Positions 1 through 11,970 of a stretch of DNA of 64,000 nt are shown here, in pieces. A program made the position numbers and the translations under genes. The notes under the pieces are model-generated. The model was not told the origin of the DNA. It saw nothing but the letters and a program-made list of their open reading frames with translations, and did no database searches. Source of the DNA: Apricaphanius iberus (lineage: Eukaryota; Chordata; Actinopteri; Cyprinodontiformes; Aphaniidae); the NCBI GenBank assembly GCA_028564705.1, contig JAPXFQ010000121.1:1-64000 (forward strand), in the 5' to 3' direction. Each line of letters begins with the position of its first letter. Positions within the stretch are counted from its first letter, which is position 1.

Positions 1-123
1 AGGAAATTGAACCCACAGTAATCACTAATAGAAGATAAAAAAGAAAGAGAAAGAAAAAAAAGAGAAATAAAAAATTGACGCAGCAATCATTGACGCCACT
101 TCCTCTCATTATCCGGGGAAGCT

Positions 124-229
124 GTCCACACTAGGTCGTTTAGCCGTTGAATTAAGATTTACACGGCTCTCTTACCCGGCTAATAGTTATCAGGCCACAG
201 ACCTTAAACGACGCCGGGTTAGTGTGGAC
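124..229. repeat. Short inverted repeat, MITE-like
   Basis: The left arm opens with GTCCACACTA and CGTTT; the right arm is the reverse complement (AAACG ... TAGTGTGGAC), with about six bases missing from the left arm. A degenerate third copy of the tip (TTAGTGTTGAC) occurs near 280. The surrounding 65-300 shares its style with multicopy teleost MITEs, but I cannot name the family. No coding potential is visible. Confidence 0.5.
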
Positions 230-339
230 GATAGGGGGGTGTAGACTAAATAATTATACGTTTAAGGCATTACCCAGCTTAGTGTTGACGTGGCCTAATG
301 TCATTGAAAATGTAATTGAAAATGTAGGCTATTTACTTT

Positions 340-2504
340 TGAACATGAATGTGACAACGTAAACAATATCTCAAAAATTTGTAATGAAGTTAAGAGAGAC
401 AGAATGATAAAATTAGTTAATAGGTAACAATCTTTTTCTTTAGTTTTTTTCTCTATTCGTGAACAGCACAAAAGCTAGTTCTACTTTAGGTTCCATGGTG
501 GACCTCTGTCAGATGCTCTCTTCTTCTCATTCTCTGTCCTCTCTAGGTCATATATAAACATCAGATTTATTCTATCATAAACATTATCAAAAGGTAATCA
601 TAAAAGGGAACTCACCTTTGTAACATGATTAGCATTCAAGTGTCATTCAGTAGGGGAAGTTGGCTCAATTATATTGTAAAAATGAAATATAACAGATACT
701 ACTCAAATTTTAAAATTTAATGAATATCAGATTTTTTATTTTTTTATTTTATGCCTAGATAAAAATGTGTGTAGGCTATATGATGAATATAGAAAGCAAA
801 CATAATTAAAAAGTTTTACTTTCTTTAGTAAATCAATGGAATGCAAAACGCAGGACATGTAATTCAATTACATGTTAGTTAAGCATTTAAACTAAATTAA
901 ATTATTAAAACAAATGCTGAAACATTCATATCAGGTAACCGTAACCAATAAGCATATTAAAGAATTTCTGTTTAAATAATAGCAAGCATGAATTACAGCG
1001 GTCTTAGCACTCAAAATAAAAATAAAACTGTTTACTTAATCAGTGGTGTTGTATAGTTTATTCTAGCGGGTATACTCTGATTATTTTTTTCCTCCCAGAC
1101 AATCATCAGTCAAAATGTTACCTAAGTCATTTATTACTCAGTGATTTTAAAGGTTGAATATGAAACATGGGCACCAAAGTGACATCTAGTGTGTTGAGGT
1201 TGTAGTTGCAATAACAAAACTTAATTTTGAACCGTGTGGATGCCAGTTTTGTTGCCGTAACCAGCCAGCATCATGTCCAGCGACAAATCTTACAGTGTAA
1301 GGAGTATTTTGTACTAATAAGTTTAAAATATAAAATGCAAAATAATTATAACAAAATATGGGTCAAAGGCAACCTATAACAGCAGTACAACATGCTGTTG
1401 TAGGCTCCACCCAAACTAACTCTGGTTTTAGATCTTGTAAGGTTGATCTTCTTATGAGAAAGATGATGAAATCTCTGGGGCTCAGACACAGCAGCTAAAC
1501 TTACCGAGTGTTCCATTTTGTACAGTACGCCTCGTTGCTCCAGGCAGTTGTTTACAATAGTATTTGGCAACCTACAATACCGCGCCGCTGTTGGCTGGAA
1601 CACGTAAATATAAACACAGTGCAGTGGTCGGAAAAAGTTATCTTTTTAATGATTTTAGGTTAAATATAACGTTTAAAGTAAAGGGTGCACTTTCATTCTG
1701 CACACCTCTATACTCCCTGTTGAAGTATTACTTTTTATAGAGAAATGTTCCATATTCAACCTTTAATTCTGCTCTGCTTCCTGTTGCAGTTCCTTCTGTT
1801 TCTGAATTTATGAAGAAGTCAAGATGATCACTGCTTGTGTGGACACTATTTCAGACAATATTTCAGTGAATGATAAGAACAAGACAATAGAATAGCTTAA
1901 TTAGTTAGAATTAGCTATGCATTTTATGTGTTAATGTTTACATTAGTCTTCGATGCCCATGTTGTGACTCTGATATCTGTCACTCTCTGTCAAAACCCTG
2001 CTTTCATTTTGTCTTGACACCCAAAGATCATCACTGGCCCCCATTTAGCCCTCTTCAAAAACTTTTTAGATACATTCCTGCTCAGCTGTCTTAATAGGGC
2101 CTTTTTAAGCGTATGTACACATTATTAAAGAATGATAACTCATAATGAAGCAACTAATAAATAACAAAAATAAATACAAAAAGCATGTTTCAGATCTTTG
2201 TGCACTAAGTTCCACTTTAAAAAAGTCATGTGAATATATTTACAAGGTAAGAGGAGAAGCACATCGGTCAACATGTGTGATGAAGTTTTTCAATCAGACA
2301 GTTTTAAATTGCGTTGGTAATGTCTGATTTTTTTTCGCAAACACTGCTGTCATGAATGATCTTCCTAATGTTCATATAATTTCCCCTTTATAAATATAGA
2401 AATTCCCCTTTTTCAACACAACTCCTCTCTGATTAGTCATACTCTTTTGCCTCTGTTGCATTTACCGAATTCAAGAAATTACAAAACTGCTTTGATGAGA
2501 AATG
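340..2504. other. AT-rich intergenic DNA, no gene seen
   Basis: This is AT-rich sequence with frequent stops in all frames. The longest open frames (about 60-85 codons) lack splice context or recognisable domains. No RNA gene or clear mobile element was recognised. Confidence 0.6.
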
Positions 2505-2800
2505 TTCAGGGCTAGAGCCTGGAATCTCCCCCTCAGGCTACGCCCCTCGTTTCTACGCACGCCTTATCTTGAACAAACTTTCAGAAAACTGCAAAGCTAA
2601 TGAAACAATAAGTTCATTTAAATCAAAGCTAAAAACCCATCTGTCTAGAGCTGCCTTTGTATGAGTGGTTTATAATGGCTAGACTGTCATTTGGTTGTGT
2701 CATATGTCTCTAATGTTGAGTTTTGTGCTTTTATTTTAGCCCTTAATGATGTAAAGCAACTTTAAATCTGTCTTGTTGAAAGTGTTATAAAAATCAAGTT
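2505..2800 (+). mobile_element. L2-type LINE, 3' end fragment
   Basis: Near 2617-2664 one frame reads SFKSKLKTHLSRAAFV-stop, the typical C-terminal end of an L2-clade LINE reverse transcriptase ORF. Upstream, TWNLPLRLRP in another frame matches the same region with a frameshift between. The piece ends in the usual tail style (GTAAAGCAACTTT ... AAGTTGCCTTGCCTT). It is a 5'-truncated, frameshifted and dead copy. Confidence 0.75.
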
Positions 2801-2804
2801 GCCT

Positions 2805-3125
2805 TGCCTTTGATATCATCCATTCATCCATCCTCTTGTCCGTGCAAAGTCAGAGGGGCTAGTACCCATCACCTGCAGTCACAGAAGGCAGCAGGCAGAA
2901 TAAACCCTGGACAGGTTGCACACAAGGAAAACAAACATGCACCTACTAATTATTTAAGAGGCCAATGGACCAATTTTGGACTGTGGGAAGAAGCCTGAGT
3001 ACCTGGAGAGAACTCACACATGAACAAGTATGAACATGCAACCGTCATGTGTGGACTCCATGCACTGGGATTCAAACACAGGCCCTTCTTTCAGCAAAAC
3101 AACAGTGTCACCAACTATTTGATAT
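2805..3125. repeat. Degenerate dispersed SINE-like repeat
   Basis: It begins with CATCCATTCATCCATC and contains ACCCTGGACAGGTTGC, GGCCAATGGACC, GTGGGAAGAAGCC and GGAGAGAACTCACAC. It ends near AACAACAGTGTCACCAACT. This order of blocks matches a very common teleost short interspersed repeat that I recognise by pattern; the exact family name was not checked. Confidence 0.6.
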
Positions 3126-5099
3126 CTTATATAAATTAATTTGTTTTTCCTGAATGGTGTTACACAGATAAACTTGCCATACCTTCAATCATAAACATCT
3201 AAATCGGGCTCTAAAGTGTTACTAATCAGGTCAGGCATGATAAATTTGTTGTCACCAGACGAATGCTTAAGGAAGTCGGTTAGCCGTTTCTGAAACAAAG
3301 CCTTCATTATGAACAAGACGTACTGCATCAACTCTTGTGAAGAAGTTCAAACAAGCATCTGCCTGTTCAGTCGAGGACATCCGTCAATGTCAGATATGAT
3401 TAGGTCTAGAAAAAATACAAATTTCTCAGGAAGACTAGACAAATGTCCTTGCAGGTCCGACATGACAAATGTCCTTTATGGTCAGCGTCAATTCTTATCA
3501 GCTCCTCATTAAATATGTAAGTGGAGAGATAAATATTTACCATGTTTAATTATTGCACTCCTTAGCTATGCTGAAATGGACCTGTACTCTCCTTTTAATC
3601 CTAAAGGGTAGAGACTCTTGTCCAAGCATTGTCTGAACGCGTACCTCCACCTTGATGAATATTGCAGAAGTCCGAGGAGTGTGAGCAAGTCGAATGCACC
3701 TCATTCAGCTTGAGAATCATTGGCACAGCCTCGCATTTGCAAGGCCGCCTAATTGGTGGCAGTAAAATACAGCAAGCTGGCTAATTTACTTGAGAGAGAA
3801 ATGAGAATGAAGTGAAGAGAGATCAGCTAATTTGTGGTAGAGCAATTAAAATGCTTTGTCCTTCCAAATTCAGAAAGACTGTAAGAAATTCAAAAAATGA
3901 CCAGGCTAGATATTAATGGTCTCTTCTTGTGAAAGTAAAGAGACTGAAGGAGAGACACTCTGCCAAACACTGTGAACTTTTTCATATGTCCCAACCACAA
4001 AGTATAATGGATACGCAATTTCCCAGTTTTTTTTACAAAGCAAATCTGATGTATGATCTACATTTGAATTTGACCCCGCCTAACTTTAAAGGTCTGATTC
4101 ACTCCTTTTTTGTTGTTTATTTTCCAGTAATTTTCCTGTGGTCTCCAGTTTGAATGAAGGCCTTGTGAGTAGTTTTCTGTTTGGTTCGTTGTTTCAGAAG
4201 ATTGAATTTTGCCATCGGAGTGGGTAGAGGGAAACAAGAGGATTATGAGTCTTACTCATTTATATTCATGATATGCAACAGTCTCGCCTCTTATTGGCTA
4301 ACAGCAATGGGACTTTTGCTGCCTTCGAACAAACAACTAAGTTAGCATTATACTTGACTGGTGGTGTTCCAAAGACAAATTCAAACAGTCTCTTCCTCCG
4401 CTCTTATTTCCTGGGTAAAAATTTGATGTTAATGTGTTATCTCAAAATAACAAGCCTGAACGTGTTCTGTCATGTTGTGGAGATGCCAATGGTTTGCCCT
4501 GCTCTCACATGAGAACAAAATCAATACAGTCTTGGTTTGGGCATTCACAATCCAGGGTGGGCAAGACTGCAAGTGCTAATTTGCCTGTGATGTAGGAGAG
4601 ATTGACTTTTTAAAATGGAATAAGTATCGCACATTTTCTCTCTGAATGAGACCGTTAGTACCCCTAAATAACCAGAATTAGATCTCAAGATAAATAGGGC
4701 TCTTCTGTTAAGGCCTCAGAAATGTATCCAAAGAAATTAGCAAATATCTTTAAGATGACCAAGAGGAACATCAGATAATTCAGAGATGAGGAAGTTGTGA
4801 AGAAGTTTCAAACCTGGGTTAGAATACATCCAACTTTAAACATTAAGCACTTTTCAAGTTATCATAAAAAATAAAAAAAATTAAAGCATGACAAAACTGC
4901 AAAGGTTGTTTGGAGTTGATGGGAAAACGATGCAGCTATTACAAAGGGGGGCTGAGATGGAAGTTTAGCTTAAATATACAGTAACAACAACCTTAAATAT
5001 ACAGCTAGACTTTCAGCTAATAAAAACTTTTTTTACATTAACTACAATGCTGTAAGATTTTAATTTGGTTTGGGATGTAGATGTAAACGTACTATAATT
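3126..5099. other. Intergenic DNA with a candidate conserved non-coding stretch
   Basis: No gene is visible. Positions 3640-3920 are not repeat-like, are compositionally balanced, and have short AT-rich homeobox-type cores (CTAATTTAC, CTAATTTG, GCAATTAAAA, GCCTAATTGG). That is the texture of a developmental enhancer. Conservation cannot be seen from one sequence, so this is inference only. Confidence 0.3.
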
Positions 5100-5406
5100 A
5101 GGGATGCACCAATGCCGATACTGGTATTGGGCCGATACCTTTCTAATGTAGTGTAACGATATTGGTTAAAGTTACCATGATCCAGTACTTAAAATGTGGA
5201 AACTGCAATATTTTCACAGAAATTTATTTTTAATTTGAAATTTTATTTTGTGGTCATTTTTTAAATATTTTTTATCTAATTCATAATTTGTTGTAACAAG
5301 CAGAGAAGAACATAAATCTTATCTTCCAGTACATCGCATTGTTTTGTGTCGTCGAAGTATCGGCATTGTATCGGGTTTTTTTTTCAATTGCTATAGTTGC
5401 ATCCCT
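5100..5406. mobile_element. MITE, AGGGATGCA family, copy 1
   Basis: The ends are AGGGATGCACC and GTTGCATCCCT, giving about 10-bp terminal inverted repeats. Sub-terminal blocks such as CGATACTGGTATTGGGCCG recur in the copies at 6846-7482 and 8873-9661. The end sequence resembles non-autonomous hAT elements of fish; no clean 8-bp target duplication is visible. Non-coding. Confidence 0.7.
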
Positions 5407-6845
5407 AAATATGAGTATACAAATCTGGCACCCTTAAAAGCATTAGTTTAACAAACATTTTCCCAGGCATCCAATTTAACACATTTTTAGACACGAAGAA
5501 AGCTGTTTTATAAAAATCTACATATAATAAAGGAGTTTTAATAGTTTGTAGAGTCTGCTTGGGTTTACACATTTTTTGATCTTTTCCCCTTTTAAATATA
5601 AAAAAAATTACCACCTGTTACATTTACTTAAGGTCACAATAGAGAATTTAACTAACTAGAATTATGTTGAGAAATTTGTAAAACTTCAATCTGTAATAGA
5701 AAGGTTAAAAACAAAACTACCATCATTTTTGACATATTCCTGCCTGATAAACACCACCAGCAGCTTGCTTTGCTTAAACAATCACCCAAATAAAAAACCA
5801 GACCTCCTTCCAAATGCAAGACTCTTCTGAAATGTTGGTACAAGAGTTATTTCCATCTGTGACTCTTCCTGCGCCAATGAAAAACAGACGTAATTTACAG
5901 TCTGAACCTTACCCTTCACACACCTTTCACATTAAGGAAAGGGTTTTCATTACGGTAGCATGAAAGTATCCTGTAACCAAGCTTCTAATTTTCTGTATGT
6001 CTTGATTAAGATTTAAAATACTCCCTCAGCTCCTGTGAGCTGAGCCTCAAACTGCTGACGTGATGAGCCACCATGGAAGAAACCCACCTTTGAATCCCTT
6101 TTGATGCTTTCTCTGTTTGATCAGCAGACATAAAACAACACAAACACATTGAACAGTAAAAAAAGCACTTGAAAGGGACAATACTGTCAAAGACAGGGGG
6201 ACATATTGAGTGGCAGCTTGCTAGCTCTTTGAGGCCTTTGCCGTCTTGCTGGGCAGCAAGATGATGTCTCCTCGCTTTGTTTCAGATGTGGAACTTCTGT
6301 GATCGTAAATAGTTCTGACCTTCAAAGTGTCCCGTAATAGAGATTCAGGTGATCTGAAAAAAGGTAGAATAAATGCAGTAGTATCTGGGGAAAAAACAGC
6401 TTTGCCTAAAAGAAATAGTGTATCACTGTGTAACTGACAGATATGTCGTCTGCTAAATGCAAGTTTTACCATAATTTACGGGATATCTAATCTGAAATGT
6501 CCATGACTAGGTATGGGCTAATTTGTGGTAGCAACGCTTTTAAAAAGTTACAATTTTAATAAGTTACTGTTTTTGTTATATGCTCTTCAAAGTCCTTTTG
6601 AAGAAATTCCTGAGTTTTCAGGGCGAAATTCAGATGATTAGAAATTACAAAGAATAACAGCAAGTCTGTTGAGTTGCTGACACCACCTGAGCATATAGCC
6701 CAATTCATCAACTAATATTAGCTTTCCATAATCCAAGTGTAACTATTTAAAAAGCAGAAGGGTAAAAAGGAAATAGAAAGCACATTAACTTGGCAAGTGC
6801 TTTTGCTTCATTTTTGCTTACAGTTCGTTCAAAGCTATTTACACT
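5407..6845. other. Intergenic DNA, nothing recognised
   Basis: Open frames here (60-83 codons) have no domain, signal or splice context. No RNA gene or tandem repeat was seen. Confidence 0.55.
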
Positions 6846-7482
6846 AGGGATGCAACAATACAACTTTTCAAACCGATACGATAGCGACACTTGGAACTGA
6901 GTCTTTGCTGATACAGAGTATCAATGCCAATACTTCCATGACACAAAATCATTTAATGAATAGGAATATAGGATTTATTTTCTTCTCTAGTTGTTACAAC
7001 AAATGATAAAACATGGATCAAAAATAACATTCATAAAAATGAAAGTTTTCACATGAAAAATAAAAATTTCTGTGAAATTATTGCACAGTAGGGTGATTTT
7101 GGCTCAGGTGGTCGGAATCCCATAAACGGTGGGTTACCGGTTTGACTCCCTGCTACGATAGTCTCAGTTGTTGTGTCCTTGGGCCAGAATCTTCATCCCA
7201 TTGCCTGTTGGTGGTGGTCAAGAGGGCCCGGTGGCGCCTATGTCCGGCAGACTTGCCTCGGTCAGTGTGCCAGGGCAACTGTGACTACAACGTAATAGCT
7301 TGCCATCACCAGTGTGTGAATGTATGGGTGAATAACTGAATGTTTTGTAAAACGCTTTGTGGTCCTCTGACTGAAAACGTGCTATACAAATGCAGGCCAT
7401 TTAGCATTTACAGAGTTTCCTAATTCCCGATATGAGTACATTAGAATGTACCTGATACCAGTATCAGTACCAGTGCATCCCT
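6846..7482. mobile_element. MITE, AGGGATGCA family, copy 2 (interrupted)
   Basis: It starts AGGGATGCAACAATAC and ends CAGTGCATCCCT. Internal sequence (TTTCACATG ... ATTTCTGTGAAATTATTGCA, and ACATTAGAATGTACCTGATACC at the right) is the reverse complement of blocks in copies 1 and 3, so this copy is in the opposite orientation. It is split by a SINE at about 7091-7411. Confidence 0.7.
7091..7411 (+). mobile_element. tRNA-derived SINE nested in a MITE
   Basis: An A-box-like TGGCTCAGGTGG (7100-7111) and a B-box-like GGTTTGACTCC (7139-7149) mark an RNA polymerase III promoter. The body contains GTTGTGTCCTTGGGCCAGA, GGTGGTGGTCAAGAGGGCCC, CCATCACCAGTGTGTGAATG and AACGCTTTGTGGTCC. It ends GCTATACAAATGCAGGCC, the typical LINE-derived 3' tail of this teleost SINE type. 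Boundaries are approximate. Confidence 0.75.
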
Positions 7483-7913
7483 AATTTATAGCCCTTGAAT
7501 TTGTGCACATTTTAGTTTGTAAAACCATATCCATAAAGTATTTTTCATTGAGTCCTCTGGTGGGAGAATCTGATGACAGAGAAACTAGTCAAGCACTCCA
7601 TAAATCTGGCCTTTATAGGCAAGATTGTTGCATTCTGAAATAAAATCATGTGGTGTGTGTTTGCACAATACACTTAGAAGACACAGAAAACATTTGGAAC
7701 ACTGATGTTTTCAGCCTAAATTATTTTATTTTTTTCAGGAATCAACTATCAACCTGACCAGATTACCTGTGTGGTATCAAGGTAAGGCAGCCATTATGAT
7801 GTGGAAATGCATTTATTCAGCTGGAAAGGGAAGCTGGTGAGTATCAATGGGATCTGGATGGAGCTAAATACAGGACAACCCTGTAATAAACCTGTTAGAG
7901 GCTATAAAAGATG

Positions 7914-8249
7914 CCTCTTTTCCACTAAGGTCAGTTTTGCCCAGACCATATTGGATCAGCTTAGCACACAAAGGTCTGGTTGTGTTTCCATGGTCATCTC
8001 AGAACCAAAGCACTGGGTGAGGATATGGACAGGCTTAGTTTAACTGTCAGGAAGTCATCATGCCCAACACATTTGCCCTCCCAAGACTCATTCACCTAGC
8101 TCATATCGCTTGAGTCATTGATCTGTTCATGCCTCCATCTCCTGATCTGTGTTCTTCACACCAGTACTGATCTAACCAGCAATTGAGACACGTTAAACCG
8201 GGGCTGAATCTACCCGTCCCAGACAGTATTGACCCTAGTGGAAAAGAGG
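7914..8249. mobile_element. MITE with about 34-bp terminal inverted repeats
   Basis: The left end CCTCTTTTCCACTAAGGTCA and the right end (reverse complement CCTCTTTTCCACTAGGGTCA) match at almost every base. Similarity continues inward to CCCAGACC/TCTGGGAC. The right end recurs near 14727 (CCCTAGTGAAAAGGAGC). Non-coding, superfamily undetermined. Confidence 0.65.
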
Positions 8250-8590
8250 ATTTAAAGACTCGGACTTGGAGCGAGGCTTTGTCCTCCAGCAGAAGAGCAA
8301 CTCTAAACATCCAACCTTAGTTAAAATGGAACATTTTAAATCAAAGCATATTCATTTATTAGAAAGATCCATTCAAAGCAAAGACTTGAATCAAATTGAG
8401 ACTGCTTGATAAGTCTTAACAGTTGATGTTCACAGAGGCTCTTCATACAGTTTAGCTGAGATTGAGCAAAGAAAACTTGGCTAAATGTTCAGCATCTAGA
8501 GGTGCAACGCTAGTGGAGACATACTCCAAAAGACTACCTGCTGTAAGTGTGTCAAAAGATGGCTACATAAAGCATTCAGCCACACAGCAC
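8045..8590. repeat. Dispersed repeat, copy A of a local pair
   Basis: From GTCAGGAAGTCATC to CAAAAGATGGCTACA this segment is alignable by eye with 14405-15030 in the same orientation. Shared blocks include ACTCATTCACCTAGCTCA, TCTAACCAGCAAT, AACTCTAAACATCCAACC, TGAATCAAATTGAGACTG and GATGTTCACAGAGGC. It overlaps the right half of the 7914-8249 MITE and runs about 340 bp past it. Confidence 0.75.
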
Positions 8591-8872
8591 ATCTTTTTTC
8601 GTAAAAAAATAAAAATCATGTATTGATGTCCCTTCACTTTGAAATTAACTCTTAAAAAAAAACGTCTCTGTAATAAGATACTTTGATGAGACCCTTTTAT
8701 ACATCAAAATAACAACTAGGAAGTCTCAATATAACCATACTCAATATGTTCCATTTCATTTGCTACAGAAGGAGTAGTTGCTTTTCTGTACTAAATAAAA
8801 GCAATTGGATCATGCTATACATTCATATCACCATGAATTTCTGATGTAGTTTTCACTGTAAAACTATTATTT

Positions 8873-9661
8873 AGGGATGAACCAACACTGGGTATTGGGG
8901 CCGATACCATTCTAATGTACTCATATCTGTATTGGTTAGTTAACAGATACCATAATACTTAAAATGCGGAGACTCTTCAATAATTTAACAGACATTTCTT
9001 AGTTGTTTTTTTTTTATATTTACATTTGTGGTGATATATATATATATATATACAAAACAGACCAAAGGTTTAGACACACCTTCTCATTCAATGAGTTTCC
9101 TTTCTTTTTATGACTATTTACATTGTAGATTCACACTGAAGGCATCAAAACTGTGAATAAACACATATGGAAATATGTTGTACTTTTACAAAAAAGTATG
9201 AAATAACCTGGCCTCCAAAGTCACCGGAATCGTGATGATTTGGGGTGAGCTGAACCACAGAGTGAAGGCAAAAGGGCCAACAAGTACTAAGCATCTCTGG
9301 GAACTCCTTCAAGACTGTTGGAAAACCATTTCGGGGAACTACCTCTTGAAGCTCAAGAGAATGCAAAGCAGTAATCAGAGCAAAGGGTGGCTACTTTGAG
9401 GAATGTAAAATATATAAACACATGTATTCAGTTATTTCACCCTTTTTGTTTAAGTACATACAGTAATTCCATACATTATATGTTCATTCATAGTTTTGAT
9501 GACCTTAATTGAGAATCTAAAATGTAGTCATGAAAATAAAGAAAACGCATTGAATGAGAAGGTGCATCCAAACTTTTGGTCTGTACTGTAGGTATTCGAC
9601 AAGTGCTCAGAAACATATCGGTTTTGTATCAATTTGAACAAAGTGGTATCATTGCATCCCT
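8873..9661. mobile_element. MITE, AGGGATGCA family, copy 3 (interrupted)
   Basis: It starts AGGGATGAACC and ends CATTGCATCCCT. The left part (GGGCCGATACCATTCTAATG, TACTTAAAATGCGGAGACT) is close to copy 1 in the same orientation. The flanks (CTATTATTT on the left, AATATTATT on the right) could be a diverged target duplication. A Tc1-like element sits inside at 9053-9588. Confidence 0.7.
9053..9588. mobile_element. Internally deleted Tc1-like transposon
   Basis: The terminal repeats are ACAGACCAAAGGTTTAGACA ... and ... CATCCAAACTTTTGGTCTGT, both followed by the conserved CCTTCTCATTCAATG block. The element is flanked by TA dinucleotides. The interior retains a decayed transposase C-terminal stretch (KHLWELLQDCWKTISGNYLL at about 9280-9340, + strand) with no intact ORF. 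At 536 bp it is far shorter than an autonomous Tc1 element (about 1.2-1.6 kb). Confidence 0.85.
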
Positions 9662-11818
9662 AATATTATTAATACACATCATGTTAAATAAACTCTGAAA
9701 GTCCTGCTCCAAATAAAGAATCACAGAATATGTTGAAAAACTGCTTTAATGACACATATAAGGAAAGACAAGAGAAAATATCTTGCATTTGTAGTGTTTT
9801 TATTTCTCTATATGTAAATCCAGTCATTTATGGTTGCCTTCATAAATCAGGAATCGATCTTTTCAACATCTAGCAGAGAAGTAAGATCCTACAGGGATTA
9901 CAAAAAGAAATAAAAAGATCAAAAACACAGCCAAAGGACAAATTTCCTTTGGGTGGCATCAATAAATCCCAGCAAGGTAAAAATGAGTGTATTTTTAACT
10001 TTCTATATTCTCTATGCGCTAGCAAAGTTTACACTTCAACTCAGACTCTTGGCTTATTAAGCTCTTTTACCTGTTGGATGGTGTTTGAAGTCCAGAGTTG
10101 GTTCACACCTCAGAAAAGTTCTCTTAATCACTGAATTTTAAACTATATACAGAACTTATACAGAACTAAGTTCTTACTGAATGCTGGAGTATGATAAATA
10201 ATCATTGACTAATTTCCTCCAGTTTTTCCTGGTTTGCTCTATTAAGGCTTAATAAACCTTTGCCTTCTCTGCTTATGATTGTGATGACAGAAAAATCTAT
10301 TTCTAGTCTTTTCACATACCCACCCTTGTCCTTATTTGCATAATAGTTTGCAGCCCTAAAACTTTTAACTGTAAATCCTGTGAATTGTAGAAACCCAGGA
10401 ATCAGTTCTTTGAACAGCAAACATATATCACATAATAAGATTCTCATAAACTTGTGTTTAAGAAGTCCCAATCTATTTGTGCTGTGCAAGCAGACAAAAT
10501 TACAACGTATTTGGATAAATAAAGGTAAATGGATTACTGCATTACAGAGCTAACGCTAACAAGGATACAATCAAAACTAACAGTAGGCTAAATAAAGTTC
10601 AGTTTAGTTTATATAAGATCAAATATGCTTCCATACCAACTCACATTAAGGAAGCATTTTGGAAAATTGGGATTTAAGTTGTTAATCTGATGGGAAAAAA
10701 CAAACGCTTTACTTTTCCTGCAGGTTATGTACTGTTAAAAAGACCCAGAGGGATTTTCTTTGTGTTTGTAAAAAAGGAAACCTCTATTTCAAGCTATTTT
10801 AAATGTCATACGAAAATGATGTGATGCTATCAATATTAATATTTCCACTGCAAATGATGCAGCATGTAGCCCAAAGTCACATGGTTTCATTTTCGCATCA
10901 TTAACCCTCTGAAACAAAGATGAAAAAACAAACATGCACTCTTAAACGAAACACAATTACCTTCTCTTGGCATAAAAATGACTGTTCTGGACCGAGTCTT
11001 TTGTTAAGTCCTCTGTCTCTCACACGGAGGCTCATCAATGGTCCCAACAAGTCCACGTTTAATACTGCGCCGATGTCCAAAGAAAAAAAAAATCTCTTGT
11101 CCAAATGGAGGGGAAAAGCCCCTCTTTCTTAAAAATGCCTCAAGTGAGGTCCATAGCTGTGGCAGTTCAGTTCGACCTGGGGACTTAAGTGTTCAGATGG
11201 CAAATATATCTTCTCATGTGTTCTGCTTTCTCCCTTTCTCTCGCAGTTTGCAGGAAAGTGTACATCTTGATAGACTGACATGGAAAACACCTCTACAATG
11301 GTGGCTCCATCTGAGGAAACAAACCTTTTTTCCCCATCTTATCTTCAAATAAAATGACTCTGGTCTATCTATGGCTAAATATCTTTGATGTAAGAATTCA
11401 CCCTGTTGTTCAGGTATTTATAGATATATAGATATACATTTTCAAAACTATTCAAAAAGCTTGCACCCTTACATCTACTCTACAATCAAGATGATGCAAA
11501 GAGCCTAACGATGAAATGTTGTAGTCTTAACTTATGGCAAGAAAACAGAAAATGATGTTGGTAAAAAGTAGTTTTAGATCATAACCTAAATGTAGTAGAT
11601 GTATAAAGTCTTACTCATCATTAGTATAGCAAACTAACAGATATTTACCATACATGTTTCTGATGGACATATTTTTTTCCGCTCTGGCTTTGCGTGTGAT
11701 GCTACATGCTAACATGCATGACTGAAGGGTGAATGATAAGCATGTCTGAGCTGCACTGAATGTGTATGTATGTAAAACTGTGTTTTTGTGGGCGTGCATG
11801 CTTGTGACGCAGCACTAG
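9662..11818. other. Intergenic DNA, nothing recognised
   Basis: AT-rich sequence without convincing coding exons. The open frames at 10202-10489 and 11038-11352 have no recognisable domain. If the terminal exon at 11819-11956 is real, its 3' untranslated region would run leftwards from 11818; I did not find an obvious canonical poly(A) signal on that strand. Confidence 0.5.
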
Positions 11819-11956
11819 CTATGAAGAATTCGATGTGTTGGGGCTCCAGCCCATTTGATAAGCTCTCTCTAGGGTTCTCTTGCAGTCCTGCATCACTGTG
11901 CTGAACACGATGTGAGGGTACTGGACCACCAGCCTCTCCACAGTCTCCTCGTTCAC
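11819..11956 (-). CDS. Candidate 3' terminal coding exon of an unidentified gene
   Basis: Read on the minus strand, a good acceptor (CTTACATTTTGCAG at 11957-11970) is followed by a 45-codon open stretch ending in TAG at 11819-11821. The peptide begins VNEETVERLVVQYPHIVFST, continues VMQDCKRTLERAYQMGW and ends SPNTSNSS. Codon use is coding-like, with GTG, CTG, GAG and GTC preferred, against AT-rich surroundings. The predicted structure is mostly helical, with a short polar tail. I do not recognise the protein family. The rest of the gene should lie at higher coordinates, which would make it divergent from gdf5, or else it ends in a long intron. No partner exon could be called with confidence. 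Confidence 0.6.
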   Translation of the reverse strand: MNEETVERLVVQYPHIVFSTVMQDCKRTLERAYQMGWSPNTSNSS

Positions 11957-11970
11957 CTGCAAAATGTAAG

